Of a DNA stretch of 62,913 bases, positions 44,101 through 52,971 are shown in pieces. Each line of letters starts with the position of its first letter. The first letter of the stretch is position 1. Position numbers and translations under genes: made by a program. Source of the stretch: Bacillus sp. 2B10 (GTDB lineage Bacteria > Pseudomonadota > Alphaproteobacteria > Sphingomonadales > Sphingomonadaceae); contig RPSH01000023.1 of the NCBI GenBank assembly GCA_003946805.1, forward strand, positions 1 through 62,913, in the 5' to 3' direction. A model generated the notes under the pieces. The model worked only from the letters and a program-made list of their open reading frames with translations. It had not been told where the DNA came from and made no database searches.

Positions 44101-45428
44101 TGCTCGAACCCGGCTGGCGCGCGGCCAACGCGGTGCAGGGCCTCGGGCGCACGCACCGCACCAACCAGGCGACGCCACCGGTCTTTCGTCCGGTGACGAC
44201 CGACTGCCGCGGCGAGCGCCGCTTCATCTCGACCATCGCACGGCGGCTCGATGCGCTCGGCGCGCTCACTCGCGGTCAACGCCAGACCGGCAGCCAGAAC
44301 CTGTTCGATCCCGCCGACAACCTCGAAAGCGATCTGGCGAAGGAGGCGCTCGTGCAATGGTATCGACTGCTTCAGAAAGGCAAGCTCACCAGCGTCGGGC
44401 TGACCGACTTCGAGGCGATGACGGGCCTGTCGCTGGCCGAGGACGGTGGCGCGTTGAAGGAACGGCTCCCGCCGATCCAGCGCTGGCTCAACCGTATCCT
44501 GGCACTCAGGATCGCTATCCAGAACGCGATCTTCGATGAATATCTCGGGCTGATCGAAGCCCGCGTCGATGCCGCGCGCGCCGCCGGCACGCTCGACGTC
44601 GGCGTCGAGACGATCCTGGCCGAACGGGTCGATGTGCTCGACGATCGGCTACTGCGTCGCGATCCCGACACGGGCGCGGAGACAAGGCTGCAACGGCTCG
44701 ATCTTCATATCCACCGCCACGCCACGACGTTCGCGGAGTTGATGAACGCCGAAGGCCGGGCTGGCGACATCGCCTTCCTGCACAACCGCAAATCCGATCG
44801 CGTCGCGCTGCGGGTACCATCCTGGTCGATCACCGACGAAGAGGGACGGCCGATCACGATGTGCCGGCTCGTGCGACCGATCGGCTCGGACCGGATCGCG
44901 TTCGACAAGCTCTGGTACACGCAGTGGCAGACGATCGCCGAGGCCGAGTTCCGCGCGCGCTGGGACGCAGAGGCGGACGATGCCCGCAACCGGCTCGACC
45001 GCGAGACGATCACGATCGCGACCGGACTGCTGCTGCCGGTGTGGAACAAGCTGCCCGACGACACCGTCCGCGTCTGGCGCATCGCCGATGCCCATGGATA
45101 TTCGCAGCTGGGACGGATCGTGCCCGCGCAGGCACTCGGCCGGCTGGCAGAGAATTTCGGTGCCGACGCCGTGCCGCGCCTGACCGTCGACGAGATCATC
45201 GCCGCTGCCGCCGCAGCCGAAGGCGGGCCACTCCCCGCGCTCGGCAAGGCGCGACTGCACCGCGCATTGGTGAATGGCGATGCCCGGCTCGAAATCCGCG
45301 GCTATCCCTCCGAGAAGCGCGAGTGGCTGAAGTCGCTTGGCTGTTTCACCGAGATCATCCAGTATCGCACACGGCTGTTCGTGCCGGTCGGCCGGGCGGT
45401 GTCAATCCTTGGGGTGATCGAAGGCTGA
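41151..45428 (+). CDS. DNA methyltransferase fused to Strawberry-notch (SNF2-like) helicase
   Basis: This giant 1425-residue protein has a SAM-binding motif EPSAGTG (about 144-150) and a catalytic INPPF (about 206-211), as in N6-adenine methyltransferases. The C-terminal two thirds form a helicase of the Strawberry-notch group: GDGTGVGKGREAAA (about 489-502), FDEAHGMANA (near 596) and GLGRTHRTNQ (near 995). Such fusions are frequent on ICEs, plasmids and phages and are thought to protect or process incoming DNA. GGAGG precedes the ATG by a normal distance. No specificity subunit is seen. Confidence 0.88.
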   Translation: MTQPMLALATDGGEPDRSVRLFVVAQAIARLFDRGETVTRQTLKRLMQEGVGGSDADGAWTMREAYDALETAQVLVQSRAGWPCDPRTDREVVFAALRRFERSLLTQTYRSEGQIEMQQFSTPVSLAWLAGQAAAIRSDDHVLEPSAGTGMLAVHARRAGASLTLNERDPARAGLLAHALGQPVSTHDAVHIDDLLPREVRPTVVLINPPFSRSEARGRDRHAGARHLSSALERLAPGGRCVAIMPPSFMADGPGAAGYASVAEIARPRVEITIGGNVYAKHGTSIAVRLIVFDKGWLGATTHHIADTIEAALPIILAIPDRFDPDDQPPPAAPIVQRPTAPRSPVPGGLLRGVGTRRLAAPVPAPTIEQEVPLLGYTLRDEPRPAGEAVGIYAPWRLARIDIPGAKPHPDDLVESLAMASVLPPPVTYRPRLPTRAVAALSDAQLETVILAGAAFDRDLPGRFQPNKAGDQLVEHTDGKAYRMGFFVGDGTGVGKGREAAACIMDRWCRGHRRHLWISKSAALVEDARRDWSALGGLAVDIQGLDAFPIGITIPMTSGILFMTYATLRSQRGEDASRLQQILAFLGEDFDGVIVFDEAHGMANAAGTETEFGNAKGSEQGLAGVRLQNAVPRACILYVSATGATDPANLCYAGRLGLWGPGTAFDTRSAFLAAMEAGGIAAMEVVARDLKAMGRYTARALSFAGVEYDPLEHELTDDQIGIYDAYADAWAVIHRGLDQALKASGIVDRVDGETLNAQAKGAALSRFESAKQRFFSQLLIGMKMPSVIAAVEREIDAGHSAVVQLVTTAEAVLDRRLAALTPEERASLDLDLSPRESMIDYLTSAFPTRQMRVFGDAGGTMRSEPMTDLDGNPVLCQAAIRARDALIEDLCAMPPVPAALDELVRHFGTERFAEVTGRSRRIVIDAAGRQKVERRGGRANLAETDAFMSARKHILAFSEAGGTGRSYHSDRATQSASRRRIHFLLEPGWRAANAVQGLGRTHRTNQATPPVFRPVTTDCRGERRFISTIARRLDALGALTRGQRQTGSQNLFDPADNLESDLAKEALVQWYRLLQKGKLTSVGLTDFEAMTGLSLAEDGGALKERLPPIQRWLNRILALRIAIQNAIFDEYLGLIEARVDAARAAGTLDVGVETILAERVDVLDDRLLRRDPDTGAETRLQRLDLHIHRHATTFAELMNAEGRAGDIAFLHNRKSDRVALRVPSWSITDEEGRPITMCRLVRPIGSDRIAFDKLWYTQWQTIAEAEFRARWDAEADDARNRLDRETITIATGLLLPVWNKLPDDTVRVWRIADAHGYSQLGRIVPAQALGRLAENFGADAVPRLTVDEIIAAAAAAEGGPLPALGKARLHRALVNGDARLEIRGYPSEKREWLKSLGCFTEIIQYRTRLFVPVGRAVSILGVIEG

Positions 45429-45642
45429 TTATCGCCACCAACATACCCCGTGTACTTCAAGTCACGACCTCGTCGCCGTCAGAGTGACCTGCCACCAACG
45501 CCACGCTGGGCTCGGCGCGCGGCTTCATCCACGTTCCGGGGAATAGTGACATGGTGTCGGTAGCGCCTCGTGGATCCGGGGGCGACCCGTTCTCCGTTTT
45601 GCCGACGACGGAATGTCGCACTCCGACCGCATGGACATGATT

Positions 45643-47352
45643 TCAGGCCCGGCCGGTCAGCCGTTCTCTCCAGTACCCGGTGAAGAAGACGCCTTGCGGA
45701 TCGCGTTCGGCGCGCAACGCGAGGAAATCGTTGAGGCGGGGCAGGGTCTGCAGGTAATGCTCCGCCCAGATCGGGAAGTCGTAGGACGGCACGAACTTCC
45801 CCCAATGGAACCGGAACGGGACGCCCGCGTCGCGGAACAGATCCCAATATTGGCGGAAGAAGCCCTCCGCCGCCTGCGGTTCGCCGGCATTGCCGCGGAA
45901 CCAGAACACATCGAAGCGGGCGACGCCATTCCGCCATTCGTCCCCACCGTCCGAATAGGCGGGACTGAGCCATGCCTTGCTCGGCGTGCTGCTGTATACT
46001 TCGGTCGAAAACCAGCCGATCGCCTGGGTGCCGCGCTGCCGGAACATTGCGTCCAGCAGCTTCATGCATTGTTCGGTACGGCCGATCGGCACCCAGATCT
46101 CGGTGAACTCGGTTCCCATCAATATGTCGTCGGCAGTGTTGTCCATGCACAGGCTGCGCCAGTAATGGTCCTGGAACAGCGTCGGCCGGCCGGGCTTGCT
46201 GATCGGCTGGAAGATGTTGAGCGCGGTGGGAAAGAGCCTCGCGAGCAGACCCGGGGCGAGGAGGAACACGAGCGTCGGGATCGCGAGCAGCACACCGATG
46301 AGCCCGGCGATGGCGTTGGCGAGGAAGACCGCGACCGGCCGACCGAGCCGCCCCGCCCACATCCGGGCGACGCAATGCGCGAATCGGGCATAGCCCCGGC
46401 GCAGCTTGGGCACCGTCGCCGCGAAGCCGTGATTGCCGAGCAGCGTATAGAAGACGTAGCCGAGCAGTTGCTCGACCCAGCCGCCGAGGTCCGGCGTGAA
46501 TTCCTGATAGGGCACCGGGATGATCGTCGACGGCTTGCCGGAATCCTGGCGGATCGCCTGCCAGATGACGAGACGTTCGGCCCCTCGCTGCGGCCACCAC
46601 AGCACCCGGCTGTACGGCGTCTCCGTCAGGAAGTGCGCCATCGACGGCCGCGTCGCATCGCCCGGCCCGGTCAGGTCGATCGGGCAGGCGGGGTCGTCGA
46701 TCTGCACCGTCAGTTCCTGGCCATAGATATCGAACATCGGCACGAGCTGGAGCCGCACCCGGACCACGATGCCGAGCAGGCCGACCGACACCCGCATCGC
46801 ATCGAAGATCGGATCACCCTGCTCGATCCACGCGGCATCGCCGCGACCATCGACGACCCGAAAGGCGACGATATTGTCGAAATCGTATATCAGCGAGCCG
46901 CCGGCCGATCCCGTCGCGGAGAAGCCGCTGACCGTCTGATGGGTGATGCCGCCCAGATCGTTGACGGCCCAGCCCTTCTCATAGATCTGGTAGAGCAGGC
47001 TGTTCTCCGGCGTCGAGGGGCCGATCGGATTATAGGGGTCCGGGCCGAGATGGATGCCCGCGCCGACTTCGACGATGCCCTTCACCTCGTCGATCCAGAC
47101 GAGATCGATCATCCGGTCCATGACGAGGTCGAGATTGGGTCCGGGTGGCGGGTCGCACGCCAGGGTATGGTTGGCCGGGAAACCGTCGACAGGATCGGTG
47201 AAGATGCTCCACGCCGTCGAATGGCTGGCGCCGCGCACGCGGATCTGGAGCCGGTGCGCGACCGCATGGCGGACGAGCGCGATCACATCGTCTTCGCTGG
47301 CCGGATGATGATAGCCGTCGGTCGCCCGCGGCACGATGGATTGGTCGTACAT
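45643..47352 (-). CDS. FAD-linked oxidase of the ALO/GulLO type with internal membrane segment
   Basis: The 569-residue protein has an N-terminal FAD-binding PCMH domain (RVRGASHSTAW, the covalent-FAD His region, then GSAGGSLIYDFDN) and the C-terminal HWGK motif (FRFHWGKFVPSYDF) of aldonolactone oxidases. An odd hydrophobic insert of some 30-40 residues (VAVFLANAIAGLIGVLLAIPTLVFLLAPGLL) near 341-372 would anchor it in the membrane. The substrate is probably a sugar lactone or alditol. It is a lone cargo gene. Confidence 0.85.
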   Translation of the reverse strand: MYDQSIVPRATDGYHHPASEDDVIALVRHAVAHRLQIRVRGASHSTAWSIFTDPVDGFPANHTLACDPPPGPNLDLVMDRMIDLVWIDEVKGIVEVGAGIHLGPDPYNPIGPSTPENSLLYQIYEKGWAVNDLGGITHQTVSGFSATGSAGGSLIYDFDNIVAFRVVDGRGDAAWIEQGDPIFDAMRVSVGLLGIVVRVRLQLVPMFDIYGQELTVQIDDPACPIDLTGPGDATRPSMAHFLTETPYSRVLWWPQRGAERLVIWQAIRQDSGKPSTIIPVPYQEFTPDLGGWVEQLLGYVFYTLLGNHGFAATVPKLRRGYARFAHCVARMWAGRLGRPVAVFLANAIAGLIGVLLAIPTLVFLLAPGLLARLFPTALNIFQPISKPGRPTLFQDHYWRSLCMDNTADDILMGTEFTEIWVPIGRTEQCMKLLDAMFRQRGTQAIGWFSTEVYSSTPSKAWLSPAYSDGGDEWRNGVARFDVFWFRGNAGEPQAAEGFFRQYWDLFRDAGVPFRFHWGKFVPSYDFPIWAEHYLQTLPRLNDFLALRAERDPQGVFFTGYWRERLTGRA

Positions 47353-47668
47353 GCCCGATCTCCCCCAACGGACGACACTGACTGTCGCCGGGAAAGAGAA
47401 TTGTCGATCCCGCGCCTGACGTCTATCTGAATATTCACGGCCATCAGGTGAAACATAGAATCTCTACCGATGTGAACCCCGCCTCGCACCGGAATGATGG
47501 AGGCCAGCGATTACCGCCAAAATGGAGGTAAAATACGTTGGGTCATGAATCTGTCGCGTGTCCATCGAGATTATTTAGTACTGCGTACGCCCGTTCATGC
47601 CAGTCGACACGAGGAAGATGCCCCTTGGATCAGTCGTAGATGGCAGCCATAAACAGAACTAACTGGGA
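47353..47668. other. intergenic region, no gene recognised
   Basis: The 316 bases between the TonB receptor stop and the FAD oxidase start hold presumably the oxidase promoter. GGGGGAGA serves as its ribosome site. No RNA gene or strong repeat was seen. Confidence 0.5.
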
Positions 47669-49936
47669 TCAAAATGGCGTGCTCAGCCGAACGGATACGA
47701 TGCGACCGATGGGATCGAGAAACACCGGTCGAAATGCCGGTGGCGTGGTGCCTTGCAGATCGACCACCGACAATCGTCTGTTGAAGACGTTCTCCACCGA
47801 CAACCAAAGCCGCGTCGAACCCTTTACAGAATCGGCGCTCTGGTCTTGGTCCAGCGTGATGGTGACTTCGGCATCGGTCGTCCAGAAGGCAGCGTAAATG
47901 ATGCCGGAACGCTCCGTCGCGGTCAGATTGTCGACGCGGGCACCGGACCGCCATCGACTGCTAAGCTGCATAGTGATGTTCTTACGTGCGGCGCTGGCTT
48001 CCATATTCAGCTTGTGGCGCGGTGTTCCCTGAATCCCGTCGAGCGGGGTTCTGAGCAGATCGATGCTGCCGACACCGCCGAATGGACGCAGAACATCCTT
48101 CATGGTCCATTCGTATCCAAGGCTGAAGTCCCATTCGACAGCGTTGCGTCGTTCTTCTGACCCGGCAGTCGACGCGTGACCGCGGCCGGTGCTCGAAATA
48201 TGAAGATTGGCTCGCAAGACGTCGCGACGTTCGTCCGCAGCGTTGAACGGCCGCGTGTCGATCACCGTCAGCGCCCCTCGATCGTCTCTTGAGAAGCGGT
48301 CGGGAAAGACTTGCTGGAAGAATGCGCTTGGATAGGCGACAGGAACGATCGGGTTGATGATGCGCGCACTCGCGTATTCGGCTGTCGCCGAAAGGTTCAG
48401 GGTGTCTCTCGATGTGTTGGCACCGATCCTGGCGACGGTGTCGATCTGCGACGTGCGTTGGAGATCGGGCGTGCCCCCGGCGATGCGGGTTACGATGGCA
48501 TAACCGCCGGTTCTGGCATCAATGACTAGCGTACCGTCGCTATAGACGACCGGATCGCGGCGTCTCGACAAGTCGGGGATGATACCGGTTCGGTTTCTGC
48601 TGAGACTGATCGACAGGGCATCGACAGGTTGCCATGTCACGGCGGTATCGTAGCCGGGATTGGCACTGCTGCCGCCAACCCTTTCGACATCACCGTTGAT
48701 CGAGAGTGATACGGTTCCCAGTTTACCCCACCCAGGCATCGCCGGTCCAATCAAAGGAACGTCTACGCCGCCGTGCCACCGCGTTCGCCCCTGCGCGAAG
48801 CGCTGTCGACGCTCTGCTCGATCGGCTGTGTTGGAAGCGGCTACCGTTTGCCGACCCCCACCGATCCGCATGTTCGCGTTAATCTCGCCGGCGGGAAGCG
48901 AAACGAGACTTCGGGTTGCCATGACAGAAAAGTCGAGATTCGTGCTATCGCTGCTGCTGGCTAGAGGCGAGTATGTCCCGGGTAGGACGGATGCCCGAAC
49001 GTCTCGCTGAGCAAGTGAAATGGCCCGATCGGACGCCCGACTGCGAACGCGGTTGGAAATCACCGAGCCGGTGATTTCGGCGGTCCAGTTGGTGCGGCCG
49101 AAGACCCCGGAGGCACTGACGCCGGTGACGATCGAGCGGCTTCGCGAAATATCGATCGCGCCGCTAACGACCTCGCCGCTATCGCGTGGCACCGACGGAA
49201 CGCGATAGAAGCGCGATTGCTGAAGGCTGAGCGTGTCGCTGACCGATCCCGAGACGTTCAGGCTGACGGCGCCGAGCGGCAGGGCTAATCCGGATGTGAC
49301 GGACAGGCTTCTGTTGGAAGGGACGAGTGTCCGATAGCGAGCCAGCGCGCCATCCTGCTCGTCCTCAAGAAGGTGCCGTCGTTCGCTGCCTTTCAATGCG
49401 GCGGAACCCTGAAGTGATGCGACGATATTGAAGCGTCGCTCGTGGTGGATGTTGGCACTTCGTATCGCCGAGGTACCACCGTAGCCACCGCCCTCGGTCG
49501 GCACGCGGACTGCCGCATCTCCTGTGATCGATGCGAACCGTTCCTTTAGAACGAGATTGAGAACCTGCCTGTCGGCCGGGAAGCCGAACGTGCCGGCGCG
49601 ATCATTCGCAAGCACTTCGATTTCTGCCAGGGCTTCAGGCGGAATCTCGCGCAGGTCGGAGATGTCGGCGATCCGACGCCCGTTCACGATGATGGAGAAT
49701 GGACGACCGCCATTACGCCGTTCGAGACGTGCGATCACTTCTCCGATCGTCATCGCGCCAAGCGTTCGGATGGATGCTTCCGAATATCGATCGGTCACGC
49801 CGGTCCTACGCCGCCGACCGGTGACTATGATGTCCGTTGTATCCGCCTCAGCAGTGGATGATCGGTCGGGTGGGCGCTGCGCGCTGTGCGCGCTGGCCAA
49901 AGCGACAATCAGCACGGACAGGCTCGCTTCAAACAT
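47669..49936 (-). CDS. TonB-dependent outer-membrane receptor
   Basis: The 755-residue protein has a signal peptide (LSVLIVALASAHSAQ), a TonB-box-like DIIVTGRRRR, a plug domain (TIGEVIARLERR, FSIIVNGRRIADISDLREIPPEALAEIEVL) and a long beta-rich barrel ending with Phe (IGRIVSVRLSTPF). It imports siderophores, carbohydrates or other large ligands. Shorter than many sphingomonad receptors but with plug and barrel intact. The ATG at 49936 has GAGG 8 bases upstream. Confidence 0.87.
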   Translation of the reverse strand: MFEASLSVLIVALASAHSAQRPPDRSSTAEADTTDIIVTGRRRRTGVTDRYSEASIRTLGAMTIGEVIARLERRNGGRPFSIIVNGRRIADISDLREIPPEALAEIEVLANDRAGTFGFPADRQVLNLVLKERFASITGDAAVRVPTEGGGYGGTSAIRSANIHHERRFNIVASLQGSAALKGSERRHLLEDEQDGALARYRTLVPSNRSLSVTSGLALPLGAVSLNVSGSVSDTLSLQQSRFYRVPSVPRDSGEVVSGAIDISRSRSIVTGVSASGVFGRTNWTAEITGSVISNRVRSRASDRAISLAQRDVRASVLPGTYSPLASSSDSTNLDFSVMATRSLVSLPAGEINANMRIGGGRQTVAASNTADRAERRQRFAQGRTRWHGGVDVPLIGPAMPGWGKLGTVSLSINGDVERVGGSSANPGYDTAVTWQPVDALSISLSRNRTGIIPDLSRRRDPVVYSDGTLVIDARTGGYAIVTRIAGGTPDLQRTSQIDTVARIGANTSRDTLNLSATAEYASARIINPIVPVAYPSAFFQQVFPDRFSRDDRGALTVIDTRPFNAADERRDVLRANLHISSTGRGHASTAGSEERRNAVEWDFSLGYEWTMKDVLRPFGGVGSIDLLRTPLDGIQGTPRHKLNMEASAARKNITMQLSSRWRSGARVDNLTATERSGIIYAAFWTTDAEVTITLDQDQSADSVKGSTRLWLSVENVFNRRLSVVDLQGTTPPAFRPVFLDPIGRIVSVRLSTPF

Positions 49937-50279
49937 GCTCCGCGCCTCGCGATCGTCTTGGGGCGCCAGACCAAAGTCCTGGCCAGTTCGCAATTCGGTG
50001 CTTCGACCACGCCGCTTGCGATCACGTTACGGGCTCAACCAAAGCTGCCGTCTCTAAAGACGTGTCGCAGATAATATCGGTTTGTTGCAACTCAAAGTCA
50101 GCATCTGAAAAATAGACTGGACTTTCATCTATCAAGTGACGTGGATAGATCGAAATTTATTACCTTCATATTGGAGGATTTATTCGGCTATGGACGTCTT
50201 TACGCATAAAAAGAGTCATAATGCGTCAATATAATCACTCGAGGCGATCAATATTGTTCGTCGATGGAGGAGTGAGCCG
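49937..50279. other. A/T-rich divergent promoter region
   Basis: 343 bases lie between the receptor gene (minus) and a secreted protein gene (plus). It contains a perfect TATAAT at 50230-50235, about 45 bases upstream of ATG 50280, although no good -35 hexamer lies at the usual distance. A 14-codon frame (50190-50234) after GGAGG is probably fortuitous. Confidence 0.45.
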
Positions 50280-50705
50280 ATGAAGAAGGTTGTGCTTGGT
50301 GCTTTTGCAACTGTGGCTCTTGTAGCCGCCAGCTCTGCCAGCGCGTCTTCCGTGGGAATTCGCGTCCAGAACAGTACGACGGCCGTCGCTTCGCCGACCT
50401 ATCTCAACACCTGTGCGGCTCCCTCGCCGGCGCTCACGCCGGTGTCCCCGAGTGCGACGAGCGGTACCTCCACGGTCAGCTGCGGCCAGAACTCCGCCGT
50501 CGCCTTCGACTACACCAGTGGTGCGAAGGTTTGCCGCTTCAACCTCTCGAGTCTTTACACGCCAGGAAACCCTATCCTCGGCACGCAGGGATACTGGACA
50601 CCCCGCGGCACCGGCACGTCGCGAGCAGGATCTGCGCGGTGTACGGTGACACTGACCAACCTCGACAACTTCGGCAATTACGCCTGGACTGTCAGAATTC
50701 AATGA
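50280..50705 (+). CDS. secreted Cys-containing protein, unknown
   Basis: The 141-residue product has a clear signal peptide (MKKVVLGAFATVALVAASSASA) and four Cys in a Thr/Ser-rich beta-like domain. GGAGGAG is upstream of the ATG. The size, signal peptide and Cys pattern suggest a periplasmic or surface protein. No family is recognised. Confidence 0.7.
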   Translation: MKKVVLGAFATVALVAASSASASSVGIRVQNSTTAVASPTYLNTCAAPSPALTPVSPSATSGTSTVSCGQNSAVAFDYTSGAKVCRFNLSSLYTPGNPILGTQGYWTPRGTGTSRAGSARCTVTLTNLDNFGNYAWTVRIQ

Positions 50706-50802
50706 TCGATGAAGGCCCGGAGCAGGAATGTTCCGGGCCTTTAACCAAGCGTCAACCGGTTCCCGTAAAGATACGGTGAAATCTAGACCATGGTGCCCAG
50801 GC

Positions 50803-51435
50803 ATGCAGATCACAAGCGCAACGTTTCCAAAAAGCTACGGATCTGTCGGAATCGGCACAGGCAGCAACATCGGTGCGACCAGGGTCGCAAGCGATACGCC
50901 TGCTGCAAGCTCGACTCCGAGTTCGGTGCCTGTTTCGAAAGCAGCCGGGCAGGCGGCACGTGAGAAGCTCGATGCGGATTATGCCAAGGCCGCTTCGCAA
51001 GGCACCAGGATCGTCGCCGATACCGCAAATGGGGGGCGGCACCTCGACGTATCATCCTTGACGGATGAGGAACTGGCGGCCGCTGCGAAAGGCGACGGCT
51101 TCTCCTCGGATGAAAGCCTGACCGCTAAAGCTGCCCTCGCTGGACGGATGTGGGCTACGCTCGCTCCGTTCGAAGGCAATCCTCGCGGATCGGCCGCGGC
51201 GGTCAAGTCCCTGTTTCCCGCGCTCAGTCCAGCCGTCCGGTCAGCATTGGGGTGGACTGAGGCGACACTGACCGGCAGCGACGCCGTCATTCGCAATTTC
51301 GGTGGAGCACCGAAGGAGTCCGAACAGGACACGATCCTGGAGAAACTGCGCAAGTCCCTGCAATCGCCGGGCGCGCTTAAATTCGATGCATCGCTCTTGG
51401 CCGTGCGAGGCGGCACAGTCGACCTGACGGCATGA
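50803..51435 (+). CDS. hypothetical protein (SSLTDEELAAAAKGDGFS)
   Basis: The 210-residue protein is Ala/Ser-rich with a disordered N-terminus and a helical C-terminus. Its frame is open from 50728, but the ATG at 50803 (MQITSATF) gives a more likely start; no strong ribosome site is seen. No signal peptide or known motif was found. Confidence 0.5.
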   Translation: MQITSATFPKSYGSVGIGTGSNIGATRVASDTPAASSTPSSVPVSKAAGQAAREKLDADYAKAASQGTRIVADTANGGRHLDVSSLTDEELAAAAKGDGFSSDESLTAKAALAGRMWATLAPFEGNPRGSAAAVKSLFPALSPAVRSALGWTEATLTGSDAVIRNFGGAPKESEQDTILEKLRKSLQSPGALKFDASLLAVRGGTVDLTA

Positions 51436-51533
51436 CTGTCAGGGCGAGCCGCGATGGCGCTCAGGTTTCAGGGTCATGATCGCATCAATCGATCCGGCTG
51501 AGGAACCGGCGACGCTGTTGCCGCATCGAACCA

Positions 51534-52889
51534 TCATTGCGTCGGAGCAGCCGATTGCGCGACCTCGCGCATCGTCTTGAAACCGCCGCTCACGCGTACC
51601 GATCCGGTATCTACCACCGCGGCGGTCTTGCCGTCCAGCACGGTATAGGACGCGACGATGGCGCCGGACACCCGGAAGGGCATCTTGCCGAGAAAGGTCC
51701 AGAGGTTCTTGTAGGTATAATAACTGCCGCCGGCGAAATGGACGTGAACGAAGAGGATCTTCCGGCCCGCTGCAAGCGCATCGACGATGACCTTCTGCTC
51801 GGCGATCGCGGTCACCGGCAACCGGCCCTTCTCGTCGGCCTGCAACATGCGCGAAGTGAACGCCTCGAAAGCGGTCACCGCCGCCTTGGCCGCGCCGGCT
51901 GCCGCCTCGTACCGCGCGGCCGCTGCCAGCTTCCCCGCCTTTACGGCTGCATCGGCGGCCTTCTGGGCTTCATCCTTGAGCGCCGCGGCACTGCGATCCG
52001 CCGCCGTCGCGTTCTCGACTGCCGTCTGCACCGTCGCCGCCGTCGCCTGCAACGTCGGCAATATGGTCGTACCCGGCCGGGCGGCCAGATACATGTCGGG
52101 AAGCAGCAATCCCTTCGACTTGAGCGCGTTGCCGACATCGGCGACGAGGAGGCTGTCATCCGGCGTCAGGTCGATGCTGCCGGCCGTATATTCGGTCTGG
52201 AAGAACTTGCCGAACTTGGCCAGCGCTTGGATGCCGACACCGGCAGCGGCAAGAAAAGGCGTTTCACGAACACTGGCCGTGCCGAGTGCGGCCGGCGTCG
52301 GCTTGCTCTGCTCGGCGGTATCGAACAATGACTGCGCCCGAACCAATTGCGCATCGATGAGCTTGATGCCGACGTCGAACTGATCCCATTGATCGAGCGA
52401 CAGACGGGCGGTCCCGGCCCGCACGATGAACGGACCGCCGACATTCTCGAGCTTCCGGGCGATCTGCCGCGCCGCATCCGCGGAAGCGGCGGCAGACAGC
52501 AAGGCCGCTTCCGTCTTGCCCGCACCCGTCTGCGGGGTGACACCGCCGGTGATTGCGGGCGCGTCGGGAACGCTTCCGACCTTTTGCTCGAGACGCGCCG
52601 CCGCCGCCTTGTCGTTGGCGACCTGCAGATCGACGTTGGCTTTCTCGGCGTCGAGCACCGCCTTGGTGGCCTCGGCAGCCTGTTTGCGCTGGGCGAGATC
52701 GTCGGCCGCGGCCGCCTCCGCGGCTTTGAGCGCCGCGGCGGCGTCTACCGCCTGCCTGGCTGCCTCGTCACGCTCCTTTTGCGCAATGAGCCTCGCTTTG
52801 TCCGCGTTGAGCTCGTCCACCGACTGCGCCACTGCTGCTTTTCCTGTCAGAAGGAGTGCCAGGGCCAATCCCGTCGCCATTGCCCGCAT
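51534..52889 (-). CDS. exported Ala-rich coiled-coil protein, divergent from protease
   Basis: The 451-residue protein has a signal peptide (MRAMATGLALALLLTGKAAVAQ), then about 90 residues of long helix with heptad-like Ala/Glu/Lys pattern (DKARLIAQKERDEAARQAVD). A mixed domain follows, with a C-terminal HVHFAGGSYYTYKNLWTFL region. The frame runs on upstream to 53162, but that part lies over the protease gene. The two genes diverge from a shared promoter region of 82 bases, so a linked function is plausible. Confidence 0.68.
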   Translation of the reverse strand: MRAMATGLALALLLTGKAAVAQSVDELNADKARLIAQKERDEAARQAVDAAAALKAAEAAAADDLAQRKQAAEATKAVLDAEKANVDLQVANDKAAAARLEQKVGSVPDAPAITGGVTPQTGAGKTEAALLSAAASADAARQIARKLENVGGPFIVRAGTARLSLDQWDQFDVGIKLIDAQLVRAQSLFDTAEQSKPTPAALGTASVRETPFLAAAGVGIQALAKFGKFFQTEYTAGSIDLTPDDSLLVADVGNALKSKGLLLPDMYLAARPGTTILPTLQATAATVQTAVENATAADRSAAALKDEAQKAADAAVKAGKLAAAARYEAAAGAAKAAVTAFEAFTSRMLQADEKGRLPVTAIAEQKVIVDALAAGRKILFVHVHFAGGSYYTYKNLWTFLGKMPFRVSGAIVASYTVLDGKTAAVVDTGSVRVSGGFKTMREVAQSAAPTQ

Positions 52890-52971
52890 GTTTCGTGCCC
52901 CCGCACGCGACCTTGCCGAGTCGCCGCCCCAGTATAGTCTATAGCGGTATGATGGCGAGTCGGAGGACGTA

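Noticed and set aside
41832..44357. 841-codon minus-strand frame opposite the methyltransferase-helicase
   Set aside because: Antisense shadow; the plus-strand protein has multiple clear motifs.
50190..50234. 14-codon frame MDVFTHKKSHNASI after GGAGG
   Set aside because: Overlaps the best -10 element and has no other support.
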